Below are positions 61,491-64,000 of a DNA stretch of 64,000 nucleotides, piece by piece. This DNA comes from Cafeteria roenbergensis. Lineage: Eukaryota; Sar; Bigyra; Bicosoecida; Cafeteriaceae. Every line of letters begins with the position of its first letter. Position 1 is the stretch's first letter. The notes beneath the pieces were generated by a model, which was not told the origin of the DNA, did no database searches, and was given only the letters and a program-made list of their open reading frames with translations. Position numbers and translations under genes: made by a program. Location: assembly GCA_008330645.1 (NCBI GenBank), contig VLTN01000035.1, positions 124,001 to 188,000 of the forward strand, in the 5' to 3' direction.

Positions 61491-63242
61491 CTACGTAGCG
61501 GTTGCAATCGGAGGGGGGCGCTTGCCAACCCCTGTTCCGGGCCGCCGGGCTCCTTTCACGGCGGGCAATGCTCCCGCCTTGGAAGCAGCCGAGCAGGAGG
61601 TCGCTTTCTCCGCCTCCAGCTCAGCCTTGCGCTTGCGCCACTCTGCGGCCCGAGCAAAAACGGCGTCGCGCTTCGCACGTCGCCTCTTCTCCTCCTTGTG
61701 CATGGCCTTGGTCCACTCGAGTGGCAGGTGGGAGTCCTTGCTCAGCAGCATCTGCTCCAGGTGAATGTTGTTCTTCTGCAGCACCGACGCTGTCGCTGAA
61801 ACCTCGACGTTCGCCCTCCCAAACAGCCCTCCAACGTTTGTGGTGTCCGGGTGCTCTTGCAGGAACTTGACGATGCGGTTGCGGTCGAGGTGGCCCTCGT
61901 GGTCAGGGTCGATCTCGGAGAGCACCCGCGACACAAAGTACTTGCAAATGTCTTTGAAGTAGTCGCTTGCGGTCTCGTCGGTGAGGCGCATGGAGGCGAG
62001 GAAGTAGTGCATCATCTCCTCGTCTTCGATTGTCCCGCCGCCGTCGTCGTCGTACACGTCGAAGAGGAAGCTTGCACGGGTCATGGGAGTGCCATGCTCG
62101 AGTTTGGTCAGCGCCAGGAGGAACTCCTGCCACTCAATGATGCCCGACCCGTCCTCGTCGAGCAGCGAGAAGACGCGCTCCACAAACTCTCGGTCCTCCA
62201 TACTGAGCATCGGGATGCCGCGCAAGAACGCAGTCTTGTCAACGCCTTCGATCGAGTGAGACATCGCGACGAGCGCCTTGAACTGCATGAACATGGCATA
62301 CAGCTCGCGTCGCGAAAAGCCGGTTTCCCTGATCAAATTGACAACGTAGTTCTCGTCAGGGTGCTTGGGGTCCGTGCCGAACAAGAGGGCGCCATGAATG
62401 CCCGACACAGCGACGGCGCGGTGGAATTGCCTGTCGCCGGCTCCTCCCCTCCGTTGGCTGGCTTTGGTCTGCTTGACGACGCTCACCGCCTCGGCTGCCG
62501 CATGCTGTCGCGACCGCGCCGTTGCCACGGAGGCGCGCGCTGTGCCCCTGGCCGTGGTCGCCGAGCCAGAGTCCGCCCGCGCAGTCAGCGGCGCTCCAGG
62601 CCTGGCGGAGGAATGGGATGTGGACGGCAAGCGGGGTGCCGCCGCTGCTGCTGCTCGTAGGCTCCTTGTTGGAAGCCATGGTGGGCTGCCTCCGGGCGCA
62701 GAGCACTCCCTGGAGTGCGCTGACAGCGGGGCGTCATCAGCCCTGCTGGAGGCCGCCTGGCTGCCTGGGCCAAGGTTCGTCGTTGTCAGGGCCGCCAGCT
62801 GCACGATGGAACGGCGCCGCCCTCGAGCAAACTGCTTCATGGACTCGATGGAGCCTCCCCCGTCTTGGCCTTTGCGGCGACGCCGTCCGGTTCGAGATGC
62901 TGCTTGCTGCCGCATGGCCGAGAGCGCCTTTTCAGTGGCCTCTGGGCTTCCCCAGCGCGCGTGCAGCCTCGATCTGATCCGCTTAGCAGCCCCCTCGGGG
63001 CGGGGCGGCGACGGGCTGCGGGAGTACGCCGCTCCCCGTCCCGCGCCTCCAGCTGAAACCCGTGGCAGCTCGGCCGGGAGTCCAGCCGCATCCGCGCTCG
63101 CGCCACCGCCGAGCGGCCGCGCACTCAGACTCCCAGCCGACCGCGAAGTTGGAAGGGGCGCCCGCGGGGGGCGCGGTGCTCCGCTGGCCGACTGAGTGTG
63201 GCGAGAGCCAGTCCCCCACCCCCTGGAGCGCCCCTGCGCCAT
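61491..63242 (-). CDS. EF-hand calcium-binding protein with disordered N-terminus
   Basis: From the Met at 63242 the product is 583 residues; the start is uncertain. The C-terminal half is well ordered and resembles EFCAB/calcineurin-B-like proteins: RETGFSRRELYAMFMQFKAL, then three EF loops, DEDGSGIIEWQEF (about 360), DDDGGGTIEDEEM (about 394) and DPDHEGHLDRNRI (about 442). The first two loops have standard Ca ligands. A charged helical tail (MHKEEKRRRAKRDAVFARAA) follows. The N-terminal 300 residues are Ala/Arg/Ser/Pro-rich disorder. The frame stays open upstream to ATG codons at 63602/63605 and beyond, but those overlap the plus-strand exon at 63567, and a CCGCAG acceptor-like site (about 63591-63596) hints at an upstream spliced exon instead. 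The role is probably Ca sensing; partner unknown. Confidence 0.78.
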   Translation of the reverse strand: MAQGRSRGWGTGSRHTQSASGAPRPPRAPLPTSRSAGSLSARPLGGGASADAAGLPAELPRVSAGGAGRGAAYSRSPSPPRPEGAAKRIRSRLHARWGSPEATEKALSAMRQQAASRTGRRRRKGQDGGGSIESMKQFARGRRRSIVQLAALTTTNLGPGSQAASSRADDAPLSAHSRECSAPGGSPPWLPTRSLRAAAAAAPRLPSTSHSSARPGAPLTARADSGSATTARGTARASVATARSRQHAAAEAVSVVKQTKASQRRGGAGDRQFHRAVAVSGIHGALLFGTDPKHPDENYVVNLIRETGFSRRELYAMFMQFKALVAMSHSIEGVDKTAFLRGIPMLSMEDREFVERVFSLLDEDGSGIIEWQEFLLALTKLEHGTPMTRASFLFDVYDDDGGGTIEDEEMMHYFLASMRLTDETASDYFKDICKYFVSRVLSEIDPDHEGHLDRNRIVKFLQEHPDTTNVGGLFGRANVEVSATASVLQKNNIHLEQMLLSKDSHLPLEWTKAMHKEEKRRRAKRDAVFARAAEWRKRKAELEAEKATSCSAASKAGALPAVKGARRPGTGVGKRPPPIATAT

Positions 63243-63566
63243 TCGCGGCGGGGAGTGCGCCGCACCAGCAGCCGCTGGCGCCCGGGGCTGGGCAGCGGCG
63301 CACGCAGCTTGCCTCACTTTCGGGCGGCTGGCCCTGGCCTGGTCGGGCGAGGGGGGCGTGGCTTCCCGCGCGGCACCGGTCCACGGAGTGCGCAACCGCG
63401 CGGTCGCTGCTGGCTGTGTGGCTGGCCGGCGAGGCAGAGCCGCAACGGCCCGGTGGGTCGCGCTGCCGGCGGCTGACTCGCCCACCGGGCGGCCGCCGCA
63501 GGCCCCTTCCGAGAGCACCGGCGCCGGAAACGGCACTGGCGTGGCTGCGGTGCTGCGGACGGCGGC

Positions 63567-63718
63567 ATGGACCAGCAGCGAGTGCCGCCCCTGCGGATTC
63601 ATCATATGCACGCGTCGGGGATGTCCGCAGCCGACGGCTCCGAGTCCCCGGCGCTGTGGCTGCCCAGCAACGTGCCCCGGAAGGACCTGCTGCGAGACAA
63701 GATCCGGGCCAAGCTGCG
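63567..63718 (+). CDS. Partial gene: first exon running off the window
   Basis: This ATG-led exon (MDQQRVPPLRIHHMHASGMS, ending SNVPRKDLLRDKIRAKLR) runs 50 codons plus two bases to a good donor, GTGAGC at 63719. That fits the habit here of a short first exon followed by a GTGAG intron. Downstream exons lie outside or near the window edge; none is recognisable by 64000. Alternative starts are the internal ATGs at about 63606 and 63621. I recognise no family. It overlaps a possible 5' extension of the minus-strand EF-hand gene, and only one of the two can be right. Confidence 0.45.
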
Positions 63719-64000
63719 GTGAGCGCGTGCTGCGATGGTCTGGCCTTTGCCCAGCGCGGGCGGCTTGGCCCGCAAGCCAACGCCTCCGCGACATTCCCGG
63801 CGCCCAGTGCCAACCCGCACGACGCATGCTGTCGCGGCCCGAACCGACAACACGCAGAGCGGTTGACGAAGCCGTGCTGCGGGACACAGCGGCTCGGCGG
63901 GCGGCCAGACGGCGCAAGGCCAACGGCCGAACAGCTGCCAGCTTGCCAGCAAGCCCTCCAAGGCAAGGGGCAGCAGCCAGCGGTGCTCACCCCGAGCTCC

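Overview
This window is nuclear DNA of a GC-rich, gene-dense microbial eukaryote. The evidence is spliceosomal introns of about 110-320 bp, gaps between genes usually under 400 bp, and eukaryote-specific proteins: Arp2/3 subunit ARPC5, tubulin cofactor A, CCP5, IFT38/CLUAP1, a PDCD4-like protein, DPH4, a mitochondrial dehydrogenase kinase and ubiquitin ligase/protease genes. IFT38 and CCP5 imply a flagellum. A giant cell-surface protein with GCC2/GCC3-type cysteine repeats and a multi-pass membrane domain would suit a stramenopile- or alveolate-like protist. The lineage cannot be fixed from this sequence alone, and I claim no species.

Layout, left to right. 0.2-2.1 kb: IFT38/CLUAP1 (-, four exons). 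2.3-5.7 kb: coiled-coil protein (+). 5.9-7.0 kb: secreted NHL/PAL-like propeller (-). 7.3-7.6 kb: small unknown (+). 7.7-8.3 kb: DPH4/DNAJC24 (-). 8.5-9.0 kb: small two-exon unknown (+). 9.4-11.5 kb: RING-H2 + UIM + UBX-like protein (-). 11.8-17.4 kb: CCP5-type tubulin deglutamylase (+). 17.6-18.3 kb: ARPC5 (+). 18.5-20.0 kb: PDCD4-like MA3 protein (-). 20.2-22.0 kb: RluA-type pseudouridine synthase (+). 22.5-41.6 kb: giant surface protein of about 6,300 residues (+), with 1,275-bp near-identical internal repeats and a 2-bp frameshift. 41.9-45.6 kb: membrane-anchored USP deubiquitinase (+), followed by a 29-unit CTG repeat and a CAGC tetranucleotide tract. 46.2-48.0 kb: EF-hand protein (-). 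48.4-49.1 kb: small single-TM protein (+). 49.3-51.0 kb: putative beta-barrel protein (+). 51.1-52.5 kb: PDK/BCKDK-type kinase (-). 52.7-53.4 kb: TBCA (+). 53.7-61.1 kb: secretory protein combining TPRs, a GT41 (OGT-like) domain and a GT4-like domain (-). 61.5-63.2 kb: EF-hand protein (-). 63.6 kb to the end: first exon of a + strand gene leaving the window.

The genes do not form an operon or pathway. Loose themes are tubulin/cilium biology (IFT38, CCP5, TBCA) and ubiquitin (RING ligase, USP). Most genes with a recognisable 5' end carry one or two introns close to the start codon, with GTGAG/GTAAG donors and mostly CGCAG acceptors. The rest of each gene is one uninterrupted exon. Many gene pairs are divergent and share a short bidirectional promoter region.

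The most unusual content is (a) the giant modular receptor-like gene with homogenised repeats, (b) the secreted GT41-GT4 double glycosyltransferase with altered active-site positions, and (c) the RING-UIM-UBX protein. Exon boundaries, domain calls and comparisons with known families were made by eye, from recalled family features; no search was run.
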